From positions 1-42,203 of the forward strand of contig NZ_JAHHIT010000009.1 of the NCBI RefSeq assembly GCF_024539675.1: DNA of 42,203 nucleotides, in the 5' to 3' direction. A program made the position numbers and the translations under genes. The notes under the pieces were generated by a model. That model ran no database searches. It had not been told where the DNA came from and was given only the letters and a program-made list of their open reading frames with translations. Source of the stretch: Streptomyces hilarionis. Its GTDB lineage: Bacteria; Actinomycetota; Actinomycetes; Streptomycetales; Streptomycetaceae. Each line of letters starts with the position of its first letter. Position 1 is the first letter of the stretch. Below, piece by piece: positions 8,357 to 16,402 of this stretch.

Positions 8357-9226
8357 TCACCGTCCGCGTACGGTCACGAAGCGGACCGGCGTCCCGGGCC
8401 GGGCCTGCGCGGCGGCCGGCAGATCCGTGGCGCGGACGACCGCGATCACCGGGTAGCCGCCGGTGGTCGGGTGGTCGGCGAGGAAGACCACCGGGCGGCC
8501 GGCGGGCGGCACCTGCACGGCGCCCAGGACCATCCCCTCGCTCGCCAGTTCGCCCTCCACGGCACGCTCCAGCGCGGGCCCCTCCGTGCGCAGCCCGATC
8601 CGGTTGCTCGCCGAGGAGACGCGGAACGTCCGGGTCGTCAGGGCCCGCAACGCCTCGGGGGTGAACCAGTCCGCGCGCGGGCCGGGCGTCACCCGCAGGA
8701 CCAGCTCGGCCGGGGGCGCCGGCTGGGGACCGACGTCCACGCGCGCGTACGGGGCGAGTTCGCGCCCCAGGTGCACGACCGTTCCGTTCGTGAGCGGCGC
8801 GGGGCCGAGGCCGGAGAGCAGGTCGGTGGAGCGGCTGCCGAGGACGGGTTCGACGGCGATGCCGCCGGCCGCGGCGACGTATCCGCGCACCCCGCTCAGA
8901 GCCGGTCCCACGTCCAGCACCGCTCCCGCGGGCACCCGCACGGGTGCGCACCAGGCGACCGGCCGCCCGTCCACGGTGACCCGGCACGGCGCGCCTCCCA
9001 CCGCGACGGTCACGTCCGAGCGCGCTGCGAGGGCGCAGCCGTCGAGCGTCGTCTCCAGGACCGCGGCGTCCGCCGAGTTGCCCACCAGCCGGTTGACGAG
9101 GGCCGCCGCGGGCCCGTCGAGCGCACCGGAACGGGGCACCCCCAGATGCGCGTGTCCGGGACGCCCCCGGTCCTGCACCGTGGTGAGCGCCCCGGCGCGG
9201 ACGACGACCAGCGCGCGGTCGGTCAT
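8357..9226 (-). CDS. pxpC: 5-oxoprolinase subunit C (PxpC/KipA-like)
   Basis: Predicted 289-residue protein of the biotin-dependent carboxyltransferase-like (AHS2) family. The family signature DRGRPGHAHLGVPRSGALD is at about residues 18-36, followed by NRLVGNSADAAVLETTLDG, and the C-terminal block VFLADHPTTGGYPVIAVV is intact. With PxpA and PxpB it forms the ATP-dependent prokaryotic 5-oxoprolinase that opens 5-oxo-L-proline (pyroglutamate) to L-glutamate. Its ATG overlaps the stop of pxpB (ATGA), and it is the last gene of the minus-strand operon. It ends only 13 bases from the convergent SGNH hydrolase gene, with no clear hairpin between them. Confidence 0.92.
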   Translation of the reverse strand: MTDRALVVVRAGALTTVQDRGRPGHAHLGVPRSGALDGPAAALVNRLVGNSADAAVLETTLDGCALAARSDVTVAVGGAPCRVTVDGRPVAWCAPVRVPAGAVLDVGPALSGVRGYVAAAGGIAVEPVLGSRSTDLLSGLGPAPLTNGTVVHLGRELAPYARVDVGPQPAPPAELVLRVTPGPRADWFTPEALRALTTRTFRVSSASNRIGLRTEGPALERAVEGELASEGMVLGAVQVPPAGRPVVFLADHPTTGGYPVIAVVRATDLPAAAQARPGTPVRFVTVRGR

Positions 9227-9855
9227 GCCGTTCCCGCCGTTCCCGCCGGGACGAACCGCACGCGCGTGCCCGGCGACAGCAGGGCGGCCGGCTCGCGCGC
9301 GGGGTCGAACAGCACCGCGTCCGTGCGCCCGATCAACTGCCAGCCGCCCGGCGACGAACGCGGGTACACGCCGGTGTACGGCCCCGCCAGCGCCACCGAG
9401 CCGGCCGGCACGGCGGTGCGCGGGGTCGCCCGCCGGGGGACGTCGTAGCGGGCCGCGAGCCCCGTCAGGTAGCCGAAGCCGGGCGCGAACCCGCAGAAGG
9501 CGACCCGGAACTCGGCGGCCGCGTGGATGCGGGCCACGTCCTGCTCGCGCACCCCCCAGTGGGCGGCGACCTCGGCCAGGTCGGGGCCGTCGTAGCGGGT
9601 CGGGATCTCCACGACGTCGCCCTCGCGCGGGGGAGCCGGCGGCACGTCCGCGACCGCCAGTTCGGACGCCACCCGGCCGGGGTCGGCCAGACCGTCCAGG
9701 AGGACCGTGCGGGCCGCCGGGACGATCTCGCGCACCCTGAGCAGGCCCGCCGCGCGGCGACGCACCAGCTCCGCGTGCAGCGCCTCGGCCTGTTCGCCCG
9801 ACGCGACCTCGACGAGCAGGGCGTCCTCGCCGACGGGAAGCACACGCATGCTCAC
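9223..9855 (-). CDS. pxpB: 5-oxoprolinase subunit B (PxpB/KipI-like)
   Basis: Predicted 210-residue protein of the AHS1/KipI family. The diagnostic blocks VAFCGFAPGFGYLTGL, PRTAVPAGSVALAGPYTGVY and SSPGGWQLIGRTD are all present in order. It is the partner of PxpC in the 5-oxoprolinase complex. I chose the GTG at 9855 because GGAGG lies 7 bases upstream and the GTG overlaps the pxpA stop (GTGA); an ATG at 9849 would shorten it by two residues. It is translationally coupled on both sides. KipI of Bacillus also inhibits a sporulation kinase, but nothing here supports such a role. Confidence 0.92.
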   Translation of the reverse strand: MSMRVLPVGEDALLVEVASGEQAEALHAELVRRRAAGLLRVREIVPAARTVLLDGLADPGRVASELAVADVPPAPPREGDVVEIPTRYDGPDLAEVAAHWGVREQDVARIHAAAEFRVAFCGFAPGFGYLTGLAARYDVPRRATPRTAVPAGSVALAGPYTGVYPRSSPGGWQLIGRTDAVLFDPAREPAALLSPGTRVRFVPAGTAGTA

Positions 9856-10664
9856 GCGAAGGCCTCCACCCGGACGTGCGACGCCTCCAGCCGGTGACGC
9901 ACCCGGCGCGCCAGCTCCACCGCGCCCGGTGTGTCGCCGTGCAGGCACAGGGAACGCGCGCGCACCTCGATGGAGGACCCCGCCTCGGAGTCGACCCGGC
10001 CCCGGCGTGCCAGGCTCACGGACCGCTCCACGACGGCGTCCGGGTCGCTGATCACGGCTCCGGGTCGCCCGCGCGGCACCAGCGTGCCCCGGTCGGTGTA
10101 CGCGCGGTCCGCGAACGCCTCCGGCACCGCCGGCAGTCCCGCCTCCCCGGCCCGCTCGAGCAGGCGCGAGCCCGGCAGGCCCAGGACGGGCAGCGCGGCG
10201 TCGGCGAGGAGCACCCCGGCGATCACCGCGCCGGCCTGCTCCTCGTCGTGCACGACCCGGTTGTAGAGCGCGCCGTGCGGTTTCACGTACGCCACGCGCG
10301 CGCCCGCAGCCCGGGCGAACACCTCCAGGGCGCCGATCTGGTAGGCCACCTCGGCCGCGAGTTCGTCGGGCGGCACGTCCATCGCGCGCCGGCCGAATCC
10401 CGCCAGGTCGCGGTAGGAGACCTGCGCGCCGATCGTCACCCCGCGCTCGGCCGCCAGCGCGCACACCCGCCGCATGGTGACCGCGTCCCCCGCGTGGAAG
10501 CCACAGGCCACGTTGGCGCTGGTCACTACGGACAGCAGGTGCTCGTCGTCCGTCAGCCGCCACCGGCCGAACCCCTCGCCGAGGTCGGCGTTCAGGTCGA
10601 TGGCGGTCGTCTCGGACGCGGCGGTCGTCTCGGACGCGGCGGTCGTCGCGGGCGTGGCGCTCAT
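9852..10664 (-). CDS. pxpA: 5-oxoprolinase subunit A (PxpA, LamB/YcsF family)
   Basis: Predicted 270-residue protein of the LamB/YcsF family, a TIM-barrel-like deacetylase-related fold. The hallmark DLNADLGEGFGRWRLTDDE (about residues 23-41), SANVACGFHAGD and YVKPHGALYN blocks are present. It is the subunit thought to act on 5-oxoproline. The first ~20 residues (Ala/Thr/Ser/Glu) come from a tandem 18-bp repeat and lie outside the conserved domain. A GGAGG-type site lies 11 bases before the ATG. It sits between the DUF1445 gene (20 bases upstream) and pxpB (overlapping). Confidence 0.93.
   Translation of the reverse strand: MSATPATTAASETTAASETTAIDLNADLGEGFGRWRLTDDEHLLSVVTSANVACGFHAGDAVTMRRVCALAAERGVTIGAQVSYRDLAGFGRRAMDVPPDELAAEVAYQIGALEVFARAAGARVAYVKPHGALYNRVVHDEEQAGAVIAGVLLADAALPVLGLPGSRLLERAGEAGLPAVPEAFADRAYTDRGTLVPRGRPGAVISDPDAVVERSVSLARRGRVDSEAGSSIEVRARSLCLHGDTPGAVELARRVRHRLEASHVRVEAFA
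10605..10640. repeat. Tandem 18-bp repeat in pxpA 5' coding end
   Basis: Two direct copies of an 18-bp unit (GGTCGTCTCGGACGCGGC on the plus strand) are followed by a partial third. They encode a repeated Ala-Ala-Ser-Glu-Thr-Thr tract in the non-conserved N-terminus of PxpA. This is probably slippage-prone and of no enzymatic importance. Confidence 0.8.
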
Positions 10665-10684
10665 GGTTCCTTCGTACCTCCTTC

Positions 10685-11539
10685 TCAGGCCACGCGGTAC
10701 TGCTCGTCGCGGGCGTCGGTGAGGAACATCTGTCCCGGTGCGTGGGTGAGGGCGAACGGCGGACGCGAGGCCATCACGGCGGCCTGCGGGGTCACCCCGC
10801 AGGCCCAGAACACCGGGATGTCGTCCGGCTCGGCGTCCACCGGCTCGCCGAAGTCGGGCCGCCCGAGGTCGGCGATGCCGAGCCCCGACGGGTCGCCGCA
10901 GTGCACCGGGCTGCCGTGCACCGCCGGGAGCAGGCCGCTCTCCCGGATGGCGGCCGCCAGGCGCCGCGGCGGCACCGGACGCATCGACACCACCATCGGT
11001 CCGTGCAGCCGTCCCGCCGGCCGGCACTGACGGTCGGTCACGTACATCGGGACGTTGCGTCCCTGTTCGAGATGGCGCAGGGGCACGCCCGCCCCGGACA
11101 GCGCCCACTCGAACGTGAAGCTGCACCCGATCAGGAAGGTCACCAGGTCCTCGCGCCAGTACGCGCGCACGTCCGTCGGCTCGTCCACCAGCTCGCCGTC
11201 CGCCCACACGCGGTAGCGGGGCAGGTCGGTGCGCAGGTCGGCCCCCTCGGCCAGGACCGTGCTCCAGGAGCCGGCGTCCGTGACGTCGAGGACGGGGCAC
11301 GGCTTCGGGTTGCGCTGACAGAACAGCAGCATGTCGTACGCCCAGTCCGCGGGCACCGAGATCATGTTGGCCTGCGTGTGCCCCGCCGAGACCCCGGCCG
11401 TGGGGCCCGCCAGGCCCGCCCGGAAGCGGGCCCGGGCGGTTTCGGGGCTCCACGCGTGCGCGTGCTGCTCGACGAGGGTCACCGGGCGGTCCTCGTCCAG
11501 GGGCGAACGCGGGTCCTGCGTGAGGAGGGGACGGTTCAC
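10685..11539 (-). CDS. DUF1445 / YcsI-family protein (putative hydro-lyase or D-glutamate cyclase-like)
   Basis: Predicted 284-residue cytoplasmic protein. The DUF1445 pattern is visible in [49 protein letters not shown] and [14 protein letters not shown]. The family is usually annotated as putative hydro-lyase, and a mitochondrial member, DGLUCY, cyclises D-glutamate to 5-oxo-D-proline (established for that protein, not this one). In Bacillus subtilis ycsI also lies with ycsF-kipI-kipA, the homologues of pxpABC. The start is a GTG at 11539 overlapping the MFS gene stop (GTGA), with GGAG about 6 bases upstream. Its position directly before pxpA suggests that it supplies or processes 5-oxoproline-type substrates. 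Confidence 0.88.
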   Translation of the reverse strand: MNRPLLTQDPRSPLDEDRPVTLVEQHAHAWSPETARARFRAGLAGPTAGVSAGHTQANMISVPADWAYDMLLFCQRNPKPCPVLDVTDAGSWSTVLAEGADLRTDLPRYRVWADGELVDEPTDVRAYWREDLVTFLIGCSFTFEWALSGAGVPLRHLEQGRNVPMYVTDRQCRPAGRLHGPMVVSMRPVPPRRLAAAIRESGLLPAVHGSPVHCGDPSGLGIADLGRPDFGEPVDAEPDDIPVFWACGVTPQAAVMASRPPFALTHAPGQMFLTDARDEQYRVA

Positions 11540-12837
11540 TCGAGCTCCTTGCCGCGCGTCTCGGGAAGGCCCAGCAGCGCCAGGGCGGCGATCGCGTAGC
11601 CGATCGCGCCGAAGGTCAGCGCGCCGCCGACGCCCCAGCTGTCGGCCAGGTAGCCGACCGTGGTGGGGAAGACCGCGCCCACGGCGCGACCCGTGTTGTA
11701 CGTGAAGCCCTGCCCGGTACCGCGCAGGGCCGTCGGATACAGCTCGCTCAGGAAGGAGCCGAAGCCGCTGAAGATGGCCGACATGCAGAAACCGAGCGGG
11801 AAGCCGAGCACGAGCAGCAGGGTGTCCGCGCCGCTCGGGATGTTGGCGTACGCGAGGATGCACACCGCCGAGAGCAGGGCGAACAGCCAGATGTTGCGGC
11901 GCCGGCCCAGCCGGTCGGTGAGGTAGCCGCCGGTGAGGTAGCCGAGGAAGGCACCCGAGATCAGGAAGGTCAGATAGCCGCCGGTGCCGACCACCGACAG
12001 CCCGCGTTCCGACTTCAGATACGTCGGCACCCAGGTGGCGAGGGTGTAGTAGCCGCCCTGCACACCGGTGGAGAGCAGGCCCGCGAAGAGCGTCGTCCGC
12101 AGCAGCGGGCCCTTGAAGATCGCCGGGAACGAACCCTTCTCGACGCTCTGTTCCCGGGCCGCAGCGGCCTGCGGCGCGTCCTGCACCCGGCGGCGCATCC
12201 ACACGACGAGCAGGGCGGGCAGCGCGCCCGTCCAGAACATGATCCGCCAGGCCATGTCGTCGCCGAAGAACGAGAACACCAGCGTGTAGGCGACGGCCGC
12301 GAGACCCCAGCCGACGGCCCACGAGCTCTGGATCGCGCCCAGGGTGCGACCCCGGTGCCTCGCGCTCGCGTACTCGGCCACCAGGATCGCGCCGACCGCC
12401 CACTCGCCGCCGAAGCCGAGCCCCTGGAGTGACCGCAGGACCAGCAGCGTCTCGTAGCTGGGCGCGAAGCCGCAGGCGACGGTGAACACCGCGTAGGTGA
12501 TCACGGTGATCATCAGGGCCCTGACCCGGCCGATCCGGTCGGCCAGGACGCCCGCCACCGCCCCGCCGATCGCCGACGCGACCAGGGTGACGGTGGTGAA
12601 CAGGCCGGTCTGGCCGCTGTCCAGGCCGAAGTAGGCGGCCAGCGCGACCATGCTCAGGGGCAGCGTGAAGTAGTCGTAGGAGTCGAGGGCGTAGCCGCCG
12701 AACGCGCCGGCGAAGGCGCGCCGGCCGCGCGGTCCGAGGGCGCGCAGCCAGGTCAGAGCCCCGTCGTCGGGGGTGTGTCCGGTCGTCGCGCGCCGGTCTT
12801 CGGCGCTCGGGGCCCGCGGTGGAGTGGGTGTGCTCAT
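11536..12837 (-). CDS. MFS transporter (AAHS/sugar-acid type)
   Basis: Predicted 433-residue integral membrane protein with about 12 hydrophobic helices. Motif A occurs between helices 2 and 3 ([13 protein letters not shown]) and is repeated in the second half ([11 protein letters not shown]); the TM5-like block [16 protein letters not shown] and a central cytoplasmic loop are present. Members of this group import carboxylates or aromatic acids. Given the operon, 5-oxoproline or a related acid is the likely substrate (inference). I chose the ATG at 12837 with GAGG 5 bases upstream; an in-frame GTG at 12843 adds two residues. It is the first gene of the MFS-DUF1445-pxpABC operon and is preceded by a promoter with a FadR-type operator. 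Confidence 0.9.
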   Translation of the reverse strand: MSTPTPPRAPSAEDRRATTGHTPDDGALTWLRALGPRGRRAFAGAFGGYALDSYDYFTLPLSMVALAAYFGLDSGQTGLFTTVTLVASAIGGAVAGVLADRIGRVRALMITVITYAVFTVACGFAPSYETLLVLRSLQGLGFGGEWAVGAILVAEYASARHRGRTLGAIQSSWAVGWGLAAVAYTLVFSFFGDDMAWRIMFWTGALPALLVVWMRRRVQDAPQAAAAREQSVEKGSFPAIFKGPLLRTTLFAGLLSTGVQGGYYTLATWVPTYLKSERGLSVVGTGGYLTFLISGAFLGYLTGGYLTDRLGRRRNIWLFALLSAVCILAYANIPSGADTLLLVLGFPLGFCMSAIFSGFGSFLSELYPTALRGTGQGFTYNTGRAVGAVFPTTVGYLADSWGVGGALTFGAIGYAIAALALLGLPETRGKELE

Positions 12838-12934
12838 GTGCACCTCGCTGAAGGAGGACGGAGGGTGCCTGGACTGAGCCGTGCCGTGCAGGAGCCGGTC
12901 GCCCCGCCGAGGACGGGGCGGTGCCGTGGAGCCG

Positions 12935-12964
12935 AAGGTAGAGGATCGTTGAACGATTCTTCAA
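12935..12964 (-). promoter_or_regulatory. Candidate promoter of the MFS-pxp operon
   Basis: On the minus strand TTGAAG (12964-12959) and TACCTT (12940-12935) are separated by 18 bases, a good fit to housekeeping-type elements. The palindromic operator lies inside the spacer. A leader of about 90 bases then runs to the MFS start and includes a small hairpin at 12901-12919. Confidence 0.5.
12945..12957. promoter_or_regulatory. Candidate FadR-type GntR operator
   Basis: The 13-bp palindrome ATCGTTGAACGAT is perfect around its central base, and its inner 11 bases fit TNGTNNNACNA, the known consensus of the FadR/FCD branch of GntR regulators. It overlaps both divergent promoter candidates and lies 52 bases from the gntR start, so the adjacent regulator is the likely ligand-responsive repressor of the operon and of itself. 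Confidence 0.65.
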
Positions 12965-12978
12965 TACCCCCGTTGTCT
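12949..12978 (+). promoter_or_regulatory. Candidate promoter of the GntR gene
   Basis: TTGAAC at 12949-12954 and TTGTCT at 12973-12978 are spaced by 18 bases. The -35 overlaps the operator, which fits autoregulation. Transcription would start about 25 bases before the coding region. Confidence 0.4.
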
Positions 12979-13008
12979 CGTTCTCAGGTCTGCGATTGAA
13001 TTCCGGGC

Positions 13009-13710
13009 ATGGCAGAGCAGCTGGCGGGACTGGCCGACGACCGCGCCCTCCTGGGTCGCACGAGCACGGCCGAACGGGTGTCGGACATCCTCAGGAGCCG
13101 AATCGCCGAGGGCTACTTCCCGCCCGGGACGCGGCTGGCCGAGGACAGCATCGGCGGAGCGCTCGGCGTCTCCCGCAACACCCTGCGCGAGGCGTTCCGG
13201 CTGCTCACCCACGAGCGTCTGCTCGTCCACGAGCTGAACCGGGGCGTGTTCGTGCGGGTCCTGACGGTGGAGGACGTCGAGGACATCTACCGCACCCGCG
13301 CCCTCGTCGAGTGCGCCGTCGTGCGGGGGCTCGGGGAGCCGCCCCACGCGCTGGAGGCCCTGCGGGCGAGCGTCACCGAAGGGCAGCTGGCCGCCGCCGG
13401 CAACGACTGGAAGGCGCTGGGCACCGCGAACATCCACTTCCACCGCGAACTGGTCGCCCTGGCCGCGAGCGCGCGCACCGACGAGCTCATGCGCAGCGTC
13501 TTCGCCGAACTGCGTCTGGCCTTCCATCTCGTCGACGAGCCGCGCCGACTGCACGAGCCGTACCTCCAGCGCAACCGGCAGATCCTCCAGGCCCTCGAAT
13601 CCGGCGACAAGGCGGGCGCCGAGCGGCTGCTCACCGTCTACCTCGAGGACTCCCTGGAAAGGGTGGTCGACGCCTACCGGCGAAGGGTGGGGGAGGACCC
13701 CGCCCCGTAG
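13009..13710 (+). CDS. GntR-family regulator, FadR/FCD subfamily
   Basis: Predicted 233-residue transcription factor. Residues ~20-85 form the winged helix with the GntR signature ([20 protein letters not shown], then [15 protein letters not shown] as recognition region). Residues ~88-220 are the all-helical FCD ligand domain, with the metal-binding pattern visible as an Arg/Glu-rich first helix, HFHRELV and later His residues. Such proteins bind organic acids. It is transcribed divergently from the MFS-DUF1445-pxpABC operon, with an exact subfamily-consensus operator between them, so it most likely controls 5-oxoproline use. The ATG at 13009 has only a weak ribosome binding site. No strong terminator follows; an imperfect inverted repeat lies at about 13735-13791. 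Confidence 0.92.
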   Translation: MAEQLAGLADDRALLGRTSTAERVSDILRSRIAEGYFPPGTRLAEDSIGGALGVSRNTLREAFRLLTHERLLVHELNRGVFVRVLTVEDVEDIYRTRALVECAVVRGLGEPPHALEALRASVTEGQLAAAGNDWKALGTANIHFHRELVALAASARTDELMRSVFAELRLAFHLVDEPRRLHEPYLQRNRQILQALESGDKAGAERLLTVYLEDSLERVVDAYRRRVGEDPAP

Positions 13711-13805
13711 GGCACGATGGAGCGCGGGGCAGGCTCCCGGCGGCGGACGTCACGCCCCGGTCCGCCCGGTCCTCCCGTCCGGCCGCCGGAGGCGATCCGC
13801 GCCGT

Positions 13806-13836
13806 TTGGGTCGATGTCAGACCGAGGACCTAGTCT
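13806..13836 (+). promoter_or_regulatory. Candidate promoter of the SMC-type locus
   Basis: TTGGGT (13806-13811) and TAGTCT (13831-13836) are 19 bases apart, a slightly long spacing. Transcription would begin about 7 bases after the -10, at or next to the GTG at 13844, which suggests a leaderless message. Confidence 0.45.
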
Positions 13837-13843
13837 GTGCACC

Positions 13844-15370
13844 GTGACTTCGCCTGCTTCGACGGACCGTGTTCCGCCCCAGCTCAGCGCGGGGCCGCGC
13901 CCCGCCCAGGGCCCGGCCGCCGACGAGGGGCTGGCGCGGCGGCTGCGCGCGCTCGCCTGCACGGCGCCGATCCACGACCTCGACGCGCGCAAGGCCAACC
14001 TGGCCGGTGAGTACTCGGTCTACGGCATGGCGGAGATCGCCCTGGCCGCCATCGACCTCGTCACGCTCAACATGGACTTCGACACCGGCGCCGACCACGA
14101 CCAGATAGTGGCCCGGCTGCTGCCCCGCATCGCCGCGCAGGCCCCGCGACGCCCCGTCGCCGAGCACGAACGCGTGGCCCGCTGGGTCCTGGAGAACCTG
14201 ATCAACGTCGGCAGCGTCGACCGCGGCTTCCGCGCCGCCTACGGCATGTTCGCGCCGGACGGCACCTATGTGCGCCGCGACTACGACTTCAAGCTGATCG
14301 AGGAGGTCCCCGGCTACGGGGGAGCGGTCTACCTGCGCACCACCGACGAAGCCGTCAACGTGCTCGTCGGCGCCCTCGACACGGACGTCACCAGCGCCCA
14401 GATCGCCGCCGAGGTGAAGCTGGAGGTGCTCATCCGCCGCGGTCGCCTCGCCGACGCCCAGCTCGCCGCCGAACAGGCCCGTTACCGCACGGTGCAGTAC
14501 TCCGAGACGCTCCGCCGGGCCCTGGAGGCCACCCGCCGCAACGTGCGGGCGGTGGACTGGCTCAACGCGGTCCCCGACATGATCGCCGAGGCCCTGGACC
14601 ACGTGGCCGACCGCTACCGCCACGAGAACGCCATCCTCACCAACATCCGCAAGGCACGCGACGAGATCGAGGACGCGGAGAACAAGCGCCGGGCCGCCGA
14701 GCTCGTCGACATCGTCAAGGACTGCATCCGCCGCCACACCCAGCTCCAGTCCCGGCTGCTGGAGGCCGGCCCGCTGTTCCGCGCGGAGCAGGACCGGCAG
14801 GCGTTCGCCGCCCCCATGACGTCGTCGGGGACGGACCTCTACGGACACCTCGTCGCCCCCGTGCTGCCGCTGCCGGTGGAACAGGCCGTCCGGGTCACCG
14901 ACGCGTTCTTCGCGCACGGCACCGGGCTGCGCACCCCGGTGTCCGTGCGCATGGGCGACCTCGTCGACCTCCTGCTGACCCCGCCGCTCGAGCGGGAGCA
15001 CCTGGGGGCGGAGATGCCGGAGCCCGACCTCATCGCCACACCGGACGACAGCCGCTTCAGCGAGGAACAGCTCGCCGCGGCGACGGCACTGCTCGACCTG
15101 CCCGCGGACGCGCCGCGAAGGCTGTCCGGACTGCTGGCCCAGGCCCGCCGCACGGACCCGGACCTGCCCTACCTGGTGGCCCTGCTGGCGGTGCACGCGG
15201 CCAGTCCCGCCGTCGGCACCGCATACCGGCAGGGCGAGGAGAAGCTGCTGTTCGCCGTGGACGACGGGACGGAGCTGGACGACCCGGAGTTCGGCGGCGC
15301 CGACCTCATCGTCGGCACCGCCCTGCTGGACTCCGCCGGCATGGCGGCGGACCGCACGGAGGCGGCATGA
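13844..15370 (+). CDS. Kleisin-like (MksF/JetA-like) component of an SMC-type locus
   Basis: Predicted 508-residue cytoplasmic protein. An N-terminal alpha-helical part (about residues 20-110) is followed by a short beta-rich stretch (YDFKLIEEVPGYGGAVYLR). A long helical, coiled-coil-like middle follows (about 185-315, with ADRYRHENAILTNIRKARDE), then a C-terminal helical part. Length, helical middle and position before a smaller winged-helix-like protein and a giant SMC-like ATPase match MksF/JetA-type kleisins. I cannot assign the DUF3375 family from sequence alone, so the kleisin call rests mainly on context. I chose the GTG at 13844 because it sits 7 bases after a -10 element (leaderless); an ATG at 13814 is possible but would overlap the promoter. 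Its stop overlaps a 29-codon ORF (ATGA). Confidence 0.6.
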   Translation: MTSPASTDRVPPQLSAGPRPAQGPAADEGLARRLRALACTAPIHDLDARKANLAGEYSVYGMAEIALAAIDLVTLNMDFDTGADHDQIVARLLPRIAAQAPRRPVAEHERVARWVLENLINVGSVDRGFRAAYGMFAPDGTYVRRDYDFKLIEEVPGYGGAVYLRTTDEAVNVLVGALDTDVTSAQIAAEVKLEVLIRRGRLADAQLAAEQARYRTVQYSETLRRALEATRRNVRAVDWLNAVPDMIAEALDHVADRYRHENAILTNIRKARDEIEDAENKRRAAELVDIVKDCIRRHTQLQSRLLEAGPLFRAEQDRQAFAAPMTSSGTDLYGHLVAPVLPLPVEQAVRVTDAFFAHGTGLRTPVSVRMGDLVDLLLTPPLEREHLGAEMPEPDLIATPDDSRFSEEQLAAATALLDLPADAPRRLSGLLAQARRTDPDLPYLVALLAVHAASPAVGTAYRQGEEKLLFAVDDGTELDDPEFGGADLIVGTALLDSAGMAADRTEAA

Positions 15371-15456
15371 GCCGGGCGGGGGACCGAATGACCGAACACG
15401 AGCACACGCACGGGCACGCGCACGCGTGCCGGACCAGCAAGGAGCCGAGGCCGTGA
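15367..15456 (+). CDS. Possible His-rich micro-ORF bridging two SMC-locus genes
   Basis: A 29-codon ORF starts at the ATG that overlaps the stop of the kleisin-like gene (ATGA). It ends with a TGA that overlaps the GTG start of the next gene (GTGA). The product contains HEHTHGHAHAC, an alternating His run with a Cys, which could bind a metal. The ORF exactly fills the gap, and its last codons contain the AAGGAG that serves the next gene. It may be a real small protein, or a translation-coupling device that keeps ribosomes moving from gene to gene. It could also be chance, since GC-rich sequence gives long open frames. Confidence 0.35.
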   Translation: MSRAGDRMTEHEHTHGHAHACRTSKEPRP

Positions 15457-16331
15457 CCGAGCACGTCGAGCGGAGCGAGCCCGAGACCGCCGCCGCACCG
15501 GCCTCCGCCGCCGTCACCCCGGCCGACGCCGCCGACGCGGCGCGGCTCGTCGCCTTCGGGCTGCAGCCCAGACTGCAGCCCGCGCGCGACCAGGAGTACG
15601 CCGACCTGCTGCGGCGCCACCGCGAGGACCCCGCCTTCGCGCGCCTCGCCGACGCCGTCGCCGCCGGCCTGGGGCTGATCGTGCTGGAGGTGTCCCCCCG
15701 CGCGGGCATGGCCGTCACCGCCGCCGAGGACTCGGTGTTCGCCGTGCGCATGGGCGACTACGCCCGCCGTGCCTCCGCCGACGGCGGCGACCGCTTCCTG
15801 CACGGCCTCGCCCACCTCTGCGTCGCCGCGATGGCCTTCCCCCGCCCCGAGGACCTCGCGGACGACGGCTACATCGGCCGGGTCAGCGTCAACGGGGTCG
15901 ACTCCTTCGTGCGTCAGGCCTGTCACCGCCTCGAGCAGCGCGCACAGGAGCAGGGCGAGAACACCGACCCCGCGAGCGACGCGCCCGGACTGGAGGCCGC
16001 CTGGCGGATCTGGGCCAGACGCAGCTCCACCGGCGCCACCAAGGACGCCCGCCGGCTCGCCGGGTCGACGACCGGCATCGTCGCCAAGGCCGTCGCCTTC
16101 CTCACCGACTCCGGCTTCCTCCAGCGGACCGGCGACGACAACGGCGGCACCTACCGCACCACGGCCCGCTACCAGCTCCAGGTGCGCGACATGGCCGCCG
16201 GCGCCGCCATGGCCGAACTGCTCGAGCTGGGCGTCGTCCCCGTCACCGACGGAACACCGACCCTGCTGCCCGCCGAGGAGAGCGACGACCTGGAGCTGGT
16301 GGCCGACGCGGGCCTCCCGTTCCACTCCTAG
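15453..16331 (+). CDS. MksE/JetB-like accessory component of the SMC-type locus
   Basis: Predicted 292-residue protein. After a ~45-residue Ala/Pro/Glu-rich leader, a folded part begins near EYADLLRRHREDPAFARLAD, with a beta strand pair (GLGLIVLEVSPRAGMAVTA). A winged-helix-like segment lies near residues 195-245 (TGIVAKAVAFLTDSGFLQRT, followed by a YQLQVRDM strand). Tandem winged-helix proteins of this size (MksE, JetB, MukE) bridge the kleisin and bind DNA in MukBEF-type condensins; assignment here is by context and fold guess. I chose the GTG at 15453 because AAGGAG lies 8 bases upstream; a longer GTG at 15426 lacks a site. The SMC-like gene follows after 71 bases. Confidence 0.6.
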   Translation: MTEHVERSEPETAAAPASAAVTPADAADAARLVAFGLQPRLQPARDQEYADLLRRHREDPAFARLADAVAAGLGLIVLEVSPRAGMAVTAAEDSVFAVRMGDYARRASADGGDRFLHGLAHLCVAAMAFPRPEDLADDGYIGRVSVNGVDSFVRQACHRLEQRAQEQGENTDPASDAPGLEAAWRIWARRSSTGATKDARRLAGSTTGIVAKAVAFLTDSGFLQRTGDDNGGTYRTTARYQLQVRDMAAGAAMAELLELGVVPVTDGTPTLLPAEESDDLELVADAGLPFHS

Positions 16332-16402
16332 CCCTCCTGCCGCGCCCCGGCGCACCCCCCCCCACTGATCCGCCGATCTGCCAAGACTTACGAGAGTCCG
16401 CC

